Below are positions 43,343 to 52,896 of a DNA stretch of 64,000 nt, piece after piece (within the stretch, counting starts at the first letter, position 1; every line of letters begins with the position of its first letter). Source of the stretch: SMXL01 sp036985715 (lineage in GTDB: Bacteria > Bacteroidota > Rhodothermia > Rhodothermales > UBA10348); assembly GCA_036985715.1 (NCBI GenBank), contig BTQE01000002.1, positions 7,778-71,777 of the forward strand, in the 5' to 3' direction. The notes under the pieces were generated by a model. It saw only the letters and a program-made list of their open reading frames with translations, had not been told where the DNA came from and made no database searches. Both the position numbers and the translations under genes were made by a program.

Positions 43343-44695
43343 ATGCGTAAGGAATTTAAATTCATAGTTGGGACTGCTGTATTGGTTCTCTTCTTGACCG
43401 GATGTCAATCCTCCGGATCGGATTCGGGTATTGTCACCGATCTCTACGAAGGTGTGAACTCAAGCGATCCAAACGGGATGTACATTTTTGAAGATGAGCT
43501 CTACATGCAGATGACTACGGAAGACCTGGGCTCTGAGATTTTCAAGTACGATGGAACCAAGATCATCAGCGTGACGGATATCGCTCCTCTTAAAGCCCAC
43601 TCCGTACCCGCGTTGTTTGTCGCATATGATGGGAAGCTATTCTTTTCTGCCCTGAAAGACGAATACGGCAGGGAGCTTTGGGTTATCGATGGAAACCGGA
43701 CGCGTATCGTTCGGGACATCAATCGAGGCCCGGCCAGCTCGCAGGCTTCTGGAATGACCGTTTTTAAGGATGCACTTTATTTTCGGGCGAACGACGGTGT
43801 CAGCGGCGTCGAATTTTGGAGATGGGATGGGCGAAATATCGAAATGATCTCTGATATTAACGAGGGGCCTTCGAGCTCAACTCCTATTGGCTTCACCATC
43901 TTTGACGACAATCTGTTTTTCTCAGCCGCGTCCACTGATCTAGGAGCCGAACTGGTACGTTACGATGGCACTTCGCCTCCCGTGGTACTCGATATAAACG
44001 AAGGAAGGACGGGTTCTCGACCCGATCAGTTTGTAACCCTTGGCGATGTTCTCTATTTCGTCGCATTCACGGACGTTGAAGGGACGGAGTTAAGAAAGTA
44101 TGAGAACGGGGAAGTGTCGCTCGTTCAGGATATCGCTCCGGGCGCAGACTCGTCAAACCCGAAGTATTTGACCGTGTACAACGACGTTCTCTATTTCGCG
44201 GCGAACAACCTGGAGGACGGTGAAGAATTGTGGAGAATCAAAGATGACGCTGCGGAGCCGGTGAGTGATCTTTTTGAAGGATCTGACGGAAGCAAGCCTG
44301 AATTTCTATACGCGAGCTCGATGGGACTCTTTTTCGCAGCGAACAACGGTAGCGCAGGTAAAGAGTTATGGGTTCTTGCTGATGATAAACCTGAGATGGT
44401 TGCAGATATCAATGAAGGATTGCTCGGATCGGCTCCCTTCGGATTTGCTGAGCACGAGGGCTGGGTATATTTCACTGGACGAACGGAAGCTGAAGGGTCG
44501 GAGGTTTGGCGAACGGACGGAGAAGTTGTTGAACTGATGACAGACATCTGGGAAGGCGTGGACAGTTCGCGACCACAAGAGTACGTGTCTTACAAAAATC
44601 AACTATGTTTCGCCGCCGCAAATGGCGAAAGTGGACGAGAATTGTACTGCTACGTCGCAGCCGATCTTAATCCGCTGCGAAGAATAATTCCCTAA
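43343..44695 (+). CDS. ELWxxDGT-type repeat lipoprotein
   Basis: About 450 residues from the ATG at 43343, which has a good ribosome site (AAAAGGAG). The signal ends in lipobox LTGC (Cys20). The remainder is about eight repeats of some 47 residues, each containing a variant of G-x-E-L-W-x-x-D-G followed by a VxDIxEGxxSS turn and an LYFxA strand (for example GRELWVIDG, GVEFWRWDG, GKELWVLAD, GSEVWRTDG). This is the hyalin/ELWxxDGT repeat, expected to fold as a beta-propeller-like surface domain. The protein is strongly acidic. Binding partner unknown; a surface display or adhesion role is an inference. Confidence 0.82.
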   Translation: MRKEFKFIVGTAVLVLFLTGCQSSGSDSGIVTDLYEGVNSSDPNGMYIFEDELYMQMTTEDLGSEIFKYDGTKIISVTDIAPLKAHSVPALFVAYDGKLFFSALKDEYGRELWVIDGNRTRIVRDINRGPASSQASGMTVFKDALYFRANDGVSGVEFWRWDGRNIEMISDINEGPSSSTPIGFTIFDDNLFFSAASTDLGAELVRYDGTSPPVVLDINEGRTGSRPDQFVTLGDVLYFVAFTDVEGTELRKYENGEVSLVQDIAPGADSSNPKYLTVYNDVLYFAANNLEDGEELWRIKDDAAEPVSDLFEGSDGSKPEFLYASSMGLFFAANNGSAGKELWVLADDKPEMVADINEGLLGSAPFGFAEHEGWVYFTGRTEAEGSEVWRTDGEVVELMTDIWEGVDSSRPQEYVSYKNQLCFAAANGESGRELYCYVAADLNPLRRIIP

Positions 44696-44745
44696 AGCTT
44701 TTGGACATCTCCAGGATCAGACCCGTATCAGCGTAGAGCGCGGAA

Positions 44746-45939
44746 TCACTGCCCGTTTGATGGCAGTTTTTCGCCGTGCGTTTCTGGTCGCCAGGAGAGC
44801 ATGTAGTCTTCATCTTCTATTTCAAGAGAAGCTTTAGTCAAACGCAGGGGACGAAACGTATCAACCATTACGGCCAATTCGTCCGTGCCTTTTTTCCCGA
44901 TGCTGGCCTCAACCGTTCCAGGATGCGGCCCGTGGGCTATTCCTCCCGGGTGTAGGGTGAAAGAGCCACTTGATATTCCTTTTCGACTCATGAAATCCCC
45001 TTTCACGTAATAAAGTACCTCGTCGGAGTCGATGTTCGAATGGTTGTATGGCGTCGGAATAGCGTCCGGGTGATAATCATATAGGCGGGGTACAAAAGAA
45101 CAGATCACGAAATTCCGACCCGCAAAATGTTGATGAGTCGGAGGCGGCAAATGGACACGGCCCGTAATGGGTTCGAAATCGTGGATCGAAGTCGCATACG
45201 GGTACATGTAGCCGTCCCAGCCCACAAAATCGAACGGATGATACCGGAAGAAAAGCCGATGGAGATAGCCGTGCTTGGCAATTCTGACTTCAAACTCGCC
45301 TTCCTCGTCGTGCGTGATCAGATCTGATGGTGGACGAAAGTCCCTCTCACAGAACGGACTATTTTCAAGCAGCTGACCGAACTCATTTCGATATCTCTTC
45401 GGTGGTCGAATTTCGGAGAACGATTCAATAACCAGGAGTCTCGGTTGCTGATCACCCGTAAATTCCCATCTGTGGGTAATCGTCCTCGGGACATGGACGT
45501 AGTCCCCGGCCGAAAATTCTACGTTTCCAAATGGACTCTGAAGGACACCCTCGCCTTCGTGAACGAAAATCATCTCGTCGGCTACGGCATTTCTGAAAAA
45601 GTAGGACATCGAATCGGTCGGTGCGCAGAGCGCGAGTCGTACATCTTCATTTCCCATGATATAGGTTCGACCTGATAGCCAGTCTCCACTCGCGTCTACC
45701 TCGAATCCTTTCACGTGACGATGTCTCAAGAAGTCCAGGTCCACGTAGTCGATTCCAAACGGGATTGGATCTTCAAGACGTTCGACTACGGTAGGGGGAT
45801 ACAGGTGATACGCAATCGATTGTATCCCGCTGAAGCCTTCAGCACCGATAACTTCCTCGCTGTAGAGTGTACCATCCGGTTTGCGCATCTGCGTGTGACG
45901 CTTATGCGGCACATCACCCATTCGGACGTAGTATGGCAT
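44746..45939 (-). CDS. hmgA: Homogentisate 1,2-dioxygenase
   Basis: Opens the ring of homogentisate to maleylacetoacetate in tyrosine and phenylalanine breakdown. The 397-residue cupin protein carries the iron site in the C-terminal part: His in PYNHSNIDSDEVLYYV with the Glu of the same segment, and His in LHPGGIAHGPHPGTVE. The HQHFAGRNFVICSFVPR and KGDFMSRKGI segments also match bacterial family members. It lies 90 bp downstream of hppD on the same strand, giving the two consecutive enzymes of the pathway. Neither maleylacetoacetate isomerase nor fumarylacetoacetase is in the window. Confidence 0.93.
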   Translation of the reverse strand: MPYYVRMGDVPHKRHTQMRKPDGTLYSEEVIGAEGFSGIQSIAYHLYPPTVVERLEDPIPFGIDYVDLDFLRHRHVKGFEVDASGDWLSGRTYIMGNEDVRLALCAPTDSMSYFFRNAVADEMIFVHEGEGVLQSPFGNVEFSAGDYVHVPRTITHRWEFTGDQQPRLLVIESFSEIRPPKRYRNEFGQLLENSPFCERDFRPPSDLITHDEEGEFEVRIAKHGYLHRLFFRYHPFDFVGWDGYMYPYATSIHDFEPITGRVHLPPPTHQHFAGRNFVICSFVPRLYDYHPDAIPTPYNHSNIDSDEVLYYVKGDFMSRKGISSGSFTLHPGGIAHGPHPGTVEASIGKKGTDELAVMVDTFRPLRLTKASLEIEDEDYMLSWRPETHGEKLPSNGQ

Positions 45940-46029
45940 GACGCTTTGTCCTCTAAGTTTGCTGGTTTTCGGAGTTGCTATTCGTTCTGGTATATACGCT
46001 TGGCAAGGATCATCCCGGCTCGAACTAGG

Positions 46030-47187
46030 CTACAAATTGCCTCTTCGCTCCTGTTCGCGCTCGATGGATTCGAACAAAGCCTTGAAATTTCCTTTTCCAA
46101 AAGACTTAGCGCCCTTCCGCTGAATAATTTCGTAAAACACGGTCGGGCGATTCTGAACCGGTTTCGTGAAGATTTGCAGCAAATACCCTTCGTCGTCGCG
46201 ATCTACTAAAATCCCGAGGTTTCTGAGCGCGTCGATCTCCTCGTCGATTTCTCCGACCCGTTCGGGGAGACTGTCGTAGTAGTCAGACGGGATGAACAGG
46301 AATTCGACTCCTCGGTTCTGAATATCGGTGACTGTTTTGATGATGTTGTCCGTTGCCATCGCAACATGCTGGACTCCCGGACCGTGATAGAATTCAAGGT
46401 ATTCCTCTATCTGGCTTTTCTTGAGTCCAGACGCCGGTTCATTGATCGGGAATTTGATGCGGCCGTTTCCGTTTGCCATAACCTTCGACATGAGGGCAGA
46501 ATATTCAGTCGAAATATCCTTGTCGTCGAACGAGAGCAGGTTGATAAATCCGAGCACATCGGCATAAAAGTCAACGAAACGATTCATGTCTCCCAGGTTG
46601 ACATTACCGACACAGTGGTCTACGTAGCGAAGACCCGCTTCCCGTGGTTTCCACGGATCACTTGAGCGCTCGACGAATCCAGGCATGAAGGCCCCGTCAT
46701 ACCCGTCCCTCTGAACGAATGTATGGACGGTTTCACCGTACGTGGAAATCGTTGCAGTAATTACGCGTCCATCATCATCTACCGCCGTGCGAGGTTTCTG
46801 AATTGGAGTGGCACCTCGACGCACTGTTTCCTCAAAGGAGTAGACGGCGTCGTCCACCCAAAGAGCAATGTCTTTCACACCGTCACCGTGCTTAAGGACA
46901 TGTTCTCCAATAGGTGAGTCGGGATGCAGGGCAGATGTGAGTAGAAATCGAATCTTTCCCTGCTGCACCACATACGTGCATCGATCTCTGACGCCCGTTT
47001 CGAGGCCCTGGTAAGCCCTCAATTGAAATCCGAACGCGCTCTGGTAGTAATGGGCGGCCTGCTGGGCATTACCCACGTAAAACTCAACGTAGTCCGTCCC
47101 ATTTATGGGAAGAAAATCGTCGTGTGTTTCAGTAGAAGGGGCCCGGTTTTCATTAGAAAAAGATTGTGGTATAGTCGAAGTTGCCAT
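46030..47187 (-). CDS. hppD: 4-Hydroxyphenylpyruvate dioxygenase
   Basis: Converts 4-hydroxyphenylpyruvate to homogentisate, an Fe(II) and O2-dependent step of tyrosine breakdown. About 385 residues from the ATG at 47187; an earlier frame (to 47259) contains no added domain. Two vicinal-oxygen-chelate halves are visible. The C-terminal half has the metal ligands: His in YVDHCVGNV, His in GVQHVAMATDN, and Glu in VFYEIIQRKG. The N-terminal half (YVEFYVGNAQQAAHYY) is the non-catalytic twin. A consensus-like promoter lies 117 bp upstream (47304-47332), and hmgA follows, so the pair forms a small catabolic operon. Confidence 0.94.
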   Translation of the reverse strand: MATSTIPQSFSNENRAPSTETHDDFLPINGTDYVEFYVGNAQQAAHYYQSAFGFQLRAYQGLETGVRDRCTYVVQQGKIRFLLTSALHPDSPIGEHVLKHGDGVKDIALWVDDAVYSFEETVRRGATPIQKPRTAVDDDGRVITATISTYGETVHTFVQRDGYDGAFMPGFVERSSDPWKPREAGLRYVDHCVGNVNLGDMNRFVDFYADVLGFINLLSFDDKDISTEYSALMSKVMANGNGRIKFPINEPASGLKKSQIEEYLEFYHGPGVQHVAMATDNIIKTVTDIQNRGVEFLFIPSDYYDSLPERVGEIDEEIDALRNLGILVDRDDEGYLLQIFTKPVQNRPTVFYEIIQRKGAKSFGKGNFKALFESIEREQERRGNL

Positions 47188-47303
47188 GTTCAGGATCATT
47201 TTGTGAAAGCCGGTCCACCCGGGACGTATTTCCTGGATGCAACCCAAAATGGGCTCCATTTACACGGTTGCGGTTACGCTGCGTTCCAGAGTCCATTACG
47301 AAT

Positions 47304-47332
47304 ATTATACGGTTATGAATCCATTGTGTCAG
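47304..47332 (-). promoter_or_regulatory. Sigma-70-like promoter for hppD-hmgA
   Basis: On the minus strand, CTGACA (47332-47327; one mismatch to TTGACA), a 17-bp spacer, and a perfect TATAAT (47309-47304). Transcription would begin near 47297, leaving a leader of about 110 nt before hppD. The spacing and score are close to the E. coli consensus, which is unusual for Bacteroidota-like bacteria. Confidence 0.55.
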
Positions 47333-47425
47333 GTGGACCGAGACCACGGTGCATCCTGAAGGGAGAACAGACGTACCACGTCTCCAATTCAAGATCATCC
47401 ACGTTCGACATTCTCTGTCACGGCA

Positions 47426-48535
47426 ATGCGAGTTGTGTTCTCGGTCATCTCATTCCTACCCGTTTTGCTGTTGGCCTGCGGAGATTCACCCGAATTTGTG
47501 GTCGACCGGATAGACATTCGACAGACCGGTTGGGACACACTCACCGTTCAGTTCGCTTTCGAAGAGAGAGCCTCGATCGGATCTACAAAGTCGGTGGTCC
47601 CAGACGATGTTCGAACTACCGTATTCAGTGCTTCTTACGACACGCTGTATCGTGGGTCCGACAACGTAATCAGTATCCCGGATGAGGAGCTTGGAGACCA
47701 GGAAGCCATTCTTGTCGAAGTGTGCGGAGTTCTCAAGGAGCGCAGCGCCTGCGAACAACGTACCGTGATGGCTTCACCCAAGAAAATAGAACCCACGACC
47801 CAACTGGAATTTCCGCTGAGTGATGCCTATGACCGAGGGTCGTTTCGCCTTGACTACCGCCTGTTTCGTCAGATATTCGGAAGTGACGAGTGGGAATCCA
47901 TTCGCCGGAGGGTCAGGCCCGAGACGTTTATTCTGGCATATGCTGACGCGAGTCCCGAAGATGCCGTAAAAATACCGGTTCGAAGGGCCCGCAATCGATT
48001 TAATCTGAGTCGGTATGACAAATATCGAGATTTTCGGTACCAGATAAAATCGCAGTTGATGGATGCGGATTCAGCGTCCGTCTCGTTTGATCTGTACGTC
48101 CGTCTCGCCTCTGAACCGGAGCGGATCGCCTCCGAGCATGTCGTTCTTCGGGCAAAGTCTCCGGAAGAACGAAGAGCAGAACTGAACAATCTCGTCGAGC
48201 TGGCGGGAAGTCAGATTCTGGATCGATTGAAGAGTTTTCTTGGACTTCGAAGTGCTTATGTCTTTGTCAATGAGTGGTCCTATCAGCCGCTGGATAAAAT
48301 TTACACTGCCGAAATTGAGCTGCACTGGCAGGGTGGATTCAGGAGAGAATGGTTTGACATGATCGGACTGCTAACCGTTCGGGCTAACGGTACCGCCGCT
48401 CAGTATGAATGGATTCAGGGTAGTACGTCAGCGGCCAGACGCTGGGTGTCGCGGATGGACTCGACGACGGTTGTTCTCGAGAATCTCCGGCCGAATGCGG
48501 AGTTAAGGCCTCCCGAGGACGAACGCAGGTGGTAG
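47426..48535 (+). CDS. Hypothetical lipoprotein
   Basis: A 369-residue protein with a lipoprotein signal (lipobox LLAC, Cys18) that I do not recognise. Residues about 25-120 look like a beta-sandwich with several cysteines (VEVCGVLKERSACEQR), and about 120-330 is mixed, with the helical EERRAELNNLVELAGSQILDRLKSFLGL and a VFVNEWSYQPLDKIYTAEIELHW block. The C-terminal 50 residues are charged. It is divergent from hppD and 106 bp upstream of the AcuI-like gene. No catalytic motif is seen. Confidence 0.65.
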   Translation: MRVVFSVISFLPVLLLACGDSPEFVVDRIDIRQTGWDTLTVQFAFEERASIGSTKSVVPDDVRTTVFSASYDTLYRGSDNVISIPDEELGDQEAILVEVCGVLKERSACEQRTVMASPKKIEPTTQLEFPLSDAYDRGSFRLDYRLFRQIFGSDEWESIRRRVRPETFILAYADASPEDAVKIPVRRARNRFNLSRYDKYRDFRYQIKSQLMDADSASVSFDLYVRLASEPERIASEHVVLRAKSPEERRAELNNLVELAGSQILDRLKSFLGLRSAYVFVNEWSYQPLDKIYTAEIELHWQGGFRREWFDMIGLLTVRANGTAAQYEWIQGSTSAARRWVSRMDSTTVVLENLRPNAELRPPEDERRW

Positions 48536-48605
48536 CCGGCCCTCTCTGCTATCGATCGGGAGAGGTACAAGTCTGCGGACCCTTATTATGAGCCGAGTCA
48601 ATTCT

Positions 48606-48646
48606 GCTCCACCATGTTTGCTCCACCATGTTTGACGCGCCATGTT
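48606..48646 (+). repeat. 14-bp tandem repeat at the AcuI-like gene start
   Basis: GCTCCACCATGTTT occurs at 48606-48619 and again at 48620-48633, followed by a degenerate third copy, GACGCGCCATGTT. Each copy contains an ATG (48614, 48628, 48642) and the 14-bp step puts them in three different frames; only the third opens the gene. The upstream two give very short frames. Confidence 0.8.
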
Positions 48647-49628
48647 CCATGCACTAATTCTCCACGACGACGAGCAGGGTTTCCGATCGTCCATTGAGGA
48701 TCTTACCCTAGAAGACCTTCCAGACGGTGGAGATGTGCTGGTGGAAATAGAGTATTCCAGTCTCAACTACAAGGATGCACTGGCCGTCACCAACCGGGGG
48801 AAAATCGTTCGGGCTGGTTTTCCGTTTGTGCCGGGTATTGATCTTGTAGGACGGGTGATCGAATCAGACTCGGACCGATTCGATCCGGGCGACGTGGTTG
48901 TTGGTACGGGCGGTGGACTGGGCGAATCTTACTGGGGTGGATACGCCGGGATGCAGCGAATTCATTCCGAATGGCTTGTGTCTCTTTCGGACTCATTGTC
49001 TGCTCGCGAAGCCATGATTATAGGCACGGCGGGCCTTACCGCAGCCCTTGCACTAATGACTCTGGACAAGCGTGGTGTGAGCAAAGACGCTGGGAATATC
49101 GTTGTTACGGGTGCGACGGGTGGAGTCGGGGTCTTTTCTGTTCTCTTGTTGAGCAAGGCTGGGTACAGAGTAACCGCATCTACCGGAAAGAGCGATGCTC
49201 ACGAGTACCTCCATTCCATCGGGGCAGAGGAGGTGATCCATCGGGATATTCTAAGAGGGGGAGCCTCCAAACCGATGGACTCGGCCAGATGGGCGGGAGC
49301 CATTGATATAGTTGGAGGATCAACGCTGGAAGCTGTCATTAGCCAAACCGACAGGCACGGTTGTATTGCAGCGTGTGGCAATGCGGGAGGTGCGGAACTG
49401 CACACATCTGTTTATCCATTCATTCTTCGAGGGATCAACCTGTGTGGGATCGACTCGAATACGTGTCCGGTGCCTGACCGCGTGTTGGCGTGGGATCGCA
49501 TTGCGTCACTGATTTCATCCAGTGAGCTGGAAGGGCTGAGCTCAACGATTACGCTCCCGGAGATCGCAGAGCAATCGTGGCGACTTCTGGCCGGGGAAAT
49601 AACGGGTAGAACGCTCGTCGAGCTATGA
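48642..49628 (+). CDS. AcuI/YhdH-type acrylyl-CoA reductase-like oxidoreductase
   Basis: A 328-residue medium-chain dehydrogenase without structural zinc, of the YhdH/YhfP group; the characterised member AcuI reduces acryloyl-CoA to propionyl-CoA with NADPH. Landmarks: SSLNYKDALAVTNRGKIVR, FVPGIDLVGRV, GTAGLTAALALMTL, the NADP-binding VVTGATGGVGVFSV and TGKSDAHEYLHSIGA, and a C-terminal RVLAWDRIA...ITGRTLVEL end. The substrate may be another enone or acyl-CoA. The start lies in a 14-bp repeat that places ATGs in all three frames. Convergent with the M16 peptidase gene (10 bp apart). Confidence 0.85.
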   Translation: MFHALILHDDEQGFRSSIEDLTLEDLPDGGDVLVEIEYSSLNYKDALAVTNRGKIVRAGFPFVPGIDLVGRVIESDSDRFDPGDVVVGTGGGLGESYWGGYAGMQRIHSEWLVSLSDSLSAREAMIIGTAGLTAALALMTLDKRGVSKDAGNIVVTGATGGVGVFSVLLLSKAGYRVTASTGKSDAHEYLHSIGAEEVIHRDILRGGASKPMDSARWAGAIDIVGGSTLEAVISQTDRHGCIAACGNAGGAELHTSVYPFILRGINLCGIDSNTCPVPDRVLAWDRIASLISSSELEGLSSTITLPEIAEQSWRLLAGEITGRTLVEL

Positions 49629-49638
49629 GCGTGCTGTC

Positions 49639-52509
49639 CTATCGTTCGTTTTCCGGCATCAGAACCACCTGCACGTACCGATCCGTGTTCAGATATCTGT
49701 TGGCAACCTCCTGCAAATCTGATCCGGAAATATCGTAGATCCAGGCAGAAGGTCCTTCCAGAATCGCAGATGCATCCATTCCGCGTTCAAGATAAAACTG
49801 AAGTCTATTCATCCAAAAGCCGTTCTCTCGGAGGCCCACTTCATGTTCACGCAAGGCCGATTCTCGGGCCTTCTGGATATCATCTTCATCTGGCGGCGCC
49901 GTTTTAAGGGCTTCGATCTCTCGGAATACTTCACCGATCAGCTCGTCCACACGATCTGGCGACATTCCAAATGAGATGGTAACCCGATACGATTCATACG
50001 GACGATCACTCATCGAACCCGTTACGGAGACGCTGTATGTACCGCCCAAATCCTCGCGCAGGATTTCTCGCAGTCGGGTACGGAGGACATTGCTCAGGAT
50101 TCCGAGTTTCCGTCTCTGGTCCATAGACCAATCCGCCGGACCGGAGAAGATGATGGAGACCTGACTTTTGGGCTCTACTCCTTTGACGACCGTTTTGTTG
50201 ATCACTCCAGAGGGCGTTCGAATGCCGGTATCAACCCATGTTTCATCTCGCATGGTTGAAGGAAGACTCGCCAGATACGTAGTGAGAAACGGCTTTATGT
50301 CGTCTATTTCAAATGCGCCGACGAAGTAAAACGTGAAATCAGAAAAATCCTTAAACCGGTCGTTATAAAAGTCGAAACTCTCGGAGAGGGAGACCTCCCG
50401 GATGATTTCTTCCGACATTGGTCGAGCGCGGAAGTGATATTGTGCCATCGTTGTCGAAAGCGTGTCGCTGAACGCGATTTGAGGATTGGCTTTCATCGTT
50501 TCCAGGAAGCTCGACATCCGTGTGATATAAGAGGCAAAGACAACACTGTCAGCTCGCGGAGCAGTACCGTACAGGTGGGTTAGTTGAAATAGCGTTTCAA
50601 GGTCTTTCGGAGATGCGGAACCTGAAAAACCCTCGGACAGCGAAGTCAGTACCGGCGATACGCGTACGACTTTACCGGACAACTTTTTCCGGAGTTCAAT
50701 AGGACCAAACGTGCCAACGCCGCCGCTCCCGATCAATTGAGATGCGAATATGGCCGATGCGAACTCGGAGTCGTCGGCCAGGGATGTCCCTCCGGGACTC
50801 GTCGCCATCATCAATATCTGGTCGTTTTTGAAATCGGTGGGCCTGAGAACGATCTTGATACCGTTCGAGAGTGTCATGAATGTGACTCCGATCTCTTCGT
50901 CCAAACGCTCCTCCGTAATTGTCCCCGGTGTCGGCATGTCCGGGAGAAGCGGTTCGTCATCCACCGTATCGACATACGCATCAACCTCGGCGCCGCTTAC
51001 GGCCGTAAAAACCGCCTTGACTTCAGCGATGGTCGGGAGGGGATCTGATTCCTTTTCAGGGCCTGAGATAGAGACGACTTGATTGGTCTCGGTCATCAAC
51101 GACGTCAGCAGTTGGTTAACTTCTTCGACCGGGATAGTGGGAAGAAGCTCACTGGTAAGTTGATATTCGTATTCGATACCCGGTATGGCCTCTGATGTCA
51201 GCACGTGACGAATGTATTCCGACGCAAACACGGATGAGTTGGTTTTTTCCCGCTCGTTAAATGCGGTTTCTCTGCTTCGTAGCAACTGTGTTTTGGCACG
51301 CTGAAGCTCTGTTTCAGTGAAACCGTGGATCTTTACGCGTTCTGCCTCTTCCAGGAGAGTTTCCAGCGCACGGGTATACTCCCCGTCCCTTACCAGGCCG
51401 ATCAAACTGTAAGCCCCCCGGGTTCTAACAAGGCCTCCGTCATTCGAAAATGCAAAGATAAAAGGGGGATCAACCGATTGTGTCAGTTCTCCAAGACGTT
51501 GGTTAAACATCGCCGAATACAGCGAGGAGCGAAGACGCTGTCGATAAGAAGCACGCGTACCCTCCGCCCATGGCGGGTGTTTGTACATCACAGATACCAG
51601 CGCCGAGCTCGCCTCCGGATCCGATTCGATCGTGTACAAAACTTCGTCATGAGATGGCACATCGTAAAAAATGCGCTCCCGCGGAGTATCCGATCCGGTC
51701 AGGTCCGAAAAAAGATCCTCAATCAGACGCTCGATTCGATCCGTCTCAAAATCACCGACCGCAATGACGGTCATCAGTTCGGGGCGATACCAGTCGGTGT
51801 AATACCTGACCAGCGTTTCGTGAGAAAAAGTTTTCAAAAGATCGGGGTTTCCGATGGGGAGCCGATCTGCGTAGCGAGAGTCTTTCAGAATGATGGGCAG
51901 TTGGAGATCCTGGATGCGTGCCGCAGCGCCTCGACGTCGACGCCATTCTTCGATTACGACGCCTCTTTCTTTTTCGATCTCGGCGGGTTCGAACGAGAGA
52001 CGGCCGGCCCAATCGCGGAGTATTTGAAATCCGGTCTCAAGAACACCGACCGAATCAGTTGGCAGCTGCAGCTTGTAAACGGTTTCATCAAAGCTCGTGT
52101 ACGCATTGATGTCCGGGCCAAATTGCATCCCGATGGACTCCAGGTAATCGATCAGCTCCTGCTTCTCGAAATTCTGTGTACCGTTGAATGCCATGTGTTC
52201 GACAAAATGAGCCAGACCCAGCTGGTCATCGTCTTCCAGAATCGAGCCCACATTTACAACGAGTCTAAGTTCGGCTCGATTCTCGGGGCGCTCGTTCGAG
52301 CGGATCATATAATTCAATCCGTTCGGTAGTGAACCTTTCCGTACAAGAGGATCGATCGGAAGCAGTGTTTCGACCGCGTTCTCCATAAGCTCAGTTTGAT
52401 CCTGAGGAGCGTTGTTCACGTCTACCGGATCAACCGTGACAGGAGCTGAATAGTTGGAGCCGGCACAGCCGGCTAAGCCGAGAAGCAAGAGGGAAATAAT
52501 GAACCGCAT
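49639..52509 (-). CDS. M16-family zinc metallopeptidase (lipoprotein)
   Basis: A 956-residue PqqL/insulinase-like protease. The signal ends in lipobox LAGC (Cys15). The zinc site is the inverted HXXEH motif at residues 101-105 (HFVEH), followed by a downstream glutamate in EIEKERGVVIEEW. Four M16 domains are implied by length: the catalytic N-terminal domain, a central pair around residues 190-520, and the non-catalytic C-terminal domains ending YLNTDRYVQVVLMPE. It probably degrades peptides in the periplasm. A long antisense open frame inside it is a shadow. Confidence 0.92.
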   Translation of the reverse strand: MRFIISLLLLGLAGCAGSNYSAPVTVDPVDVNNAPQDQTELMENAVETLLPIDPLVRKGSLPNGLNYMIRSNERPENRAELRLVVNVGSILEDDDQLGLAHFVEHMAFNGTQNFEKQELIDYLESIGMQFGPDINAYTSFDETVYKLQLPTDSVGVLETGFQILRDWAGRLSFEPAEIEKERGVVIEEWRRRRGAAARIQDLQLPIILKDSRYADRLPIGNPDLLKTFSHETLVRYYTDWYRPELMTVIAVGDFETDRIERLIEDLFSDLTGSDTPRERIFYDVPSHDEVLYTIESDPEASSALVSVMYKHPPWAEGTRASYRQRLRSSLYSAMFNQRLGELTQSVDPPFIFAFSNDGGLVRTRGAYSLIGLVRDGEYTRALETLLEEAERVKIHGFTETELQRAKTQLLRSRETAFNEREKTNSSVFASEYIRHVLTSEAIPGIEYEYQLTSELLPTIPVEEVNQLLTSLMTETNQVVSISGPEKESDPLPTIAEVKAVFTAVSGAEVDAYVDTVDDEPLLPDMPTPGTITEERLDEEIGVTFMTLSNGIKIVLRPTDFKNDQILMMATSPGGTSLADDSEFASAIFASQLIGSGGVGTFGPIELRKKLSGKVVRVSPVLTSLSEGFSGSASPKDLETLFQLTHLYGTAPRADSVVFASYITRMSSFLETMKANPQIAFSDTLSTTMAQYHFRARPMSEEIIREVSLSESFDFYNDRFKDFSDFTFYFVGAFEIDDIKPFLTTYLASLPSTMRDETWVDTGIRTPSGVINKTVVKGVEPKSQVSIIFSGPADWSMDQRRKLGILSNVLRTRLREILREDLGGTYSVSVTGSMSDRPYESYRVTISFGMSPDRVDELIGEVFREIEALKTAPPDEDDIQKARESALREHEVGLRENGFWMNRLQFYLERGMDASAILEGPSAWIYDISGSDLQEVANRYLNTDRYVQVVLMPENER

Positions 52510-52896
52510 AACAGTATGTCGTCGTGTGAAGAAGAAGGTGATGATCCGAGCATGGAGGATCAGTCCGGTTTCTTTCGTTTACGGGTCGAATGAGAAAAAT
52601 CAATAAGAGCCACTATAGCCAAAGTAACGATTTGAAGAGTATCCCACGCGCTGTCATATACCATAGAGCTCGTTCGATCTATCGGATGGGTTAGGGAGCC
52701 TGAATGAGCTGGAAACCAGGGGCACATTAATCAGAACCGGGATGGGTACGGAATGATCTGGTTACAGGACCCCAATTCCACGGAAACATACCCTGAAACG
52801 CTTACCTGAAAGTCAGTCGAAAATTCTTAACAAATGGGCTAAAATACCGATACCAAGGAAGAATTCGGATGTTCTGGCTCAAATAGAAAAATCTCG
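52510..52896. other. Intergenic region, 387 bp, no gene recognised
   Basis: This lies between the divergent starts of the M16 peptidase and the MshEN-like gene, so it should hold promoters for both. I find no tRNA, no convincing hairpin and no promoter that fits either the sigma-70 or the Bacteroidota (TTG / TAnnTTTG) pattern well. It is more A+T-rich toward 52820-52860. Nothing else stands out. Confidence 0.6.

Noticed and set aside
43343..44695. Repeat pattern that might suggest a CRISPR-like array
   Set aside because: The repeats are protein-level (about 141 bp, diverged at nucleotide level), inside a coding frame with signal and lipobox.
51325..52329. 334-residue open frame on the + strand inside the M16 peptidase gene
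   Set aside because: Antisense shadow of a well-supported gene: no family motifs, composition mirrors the complementary coding strand.
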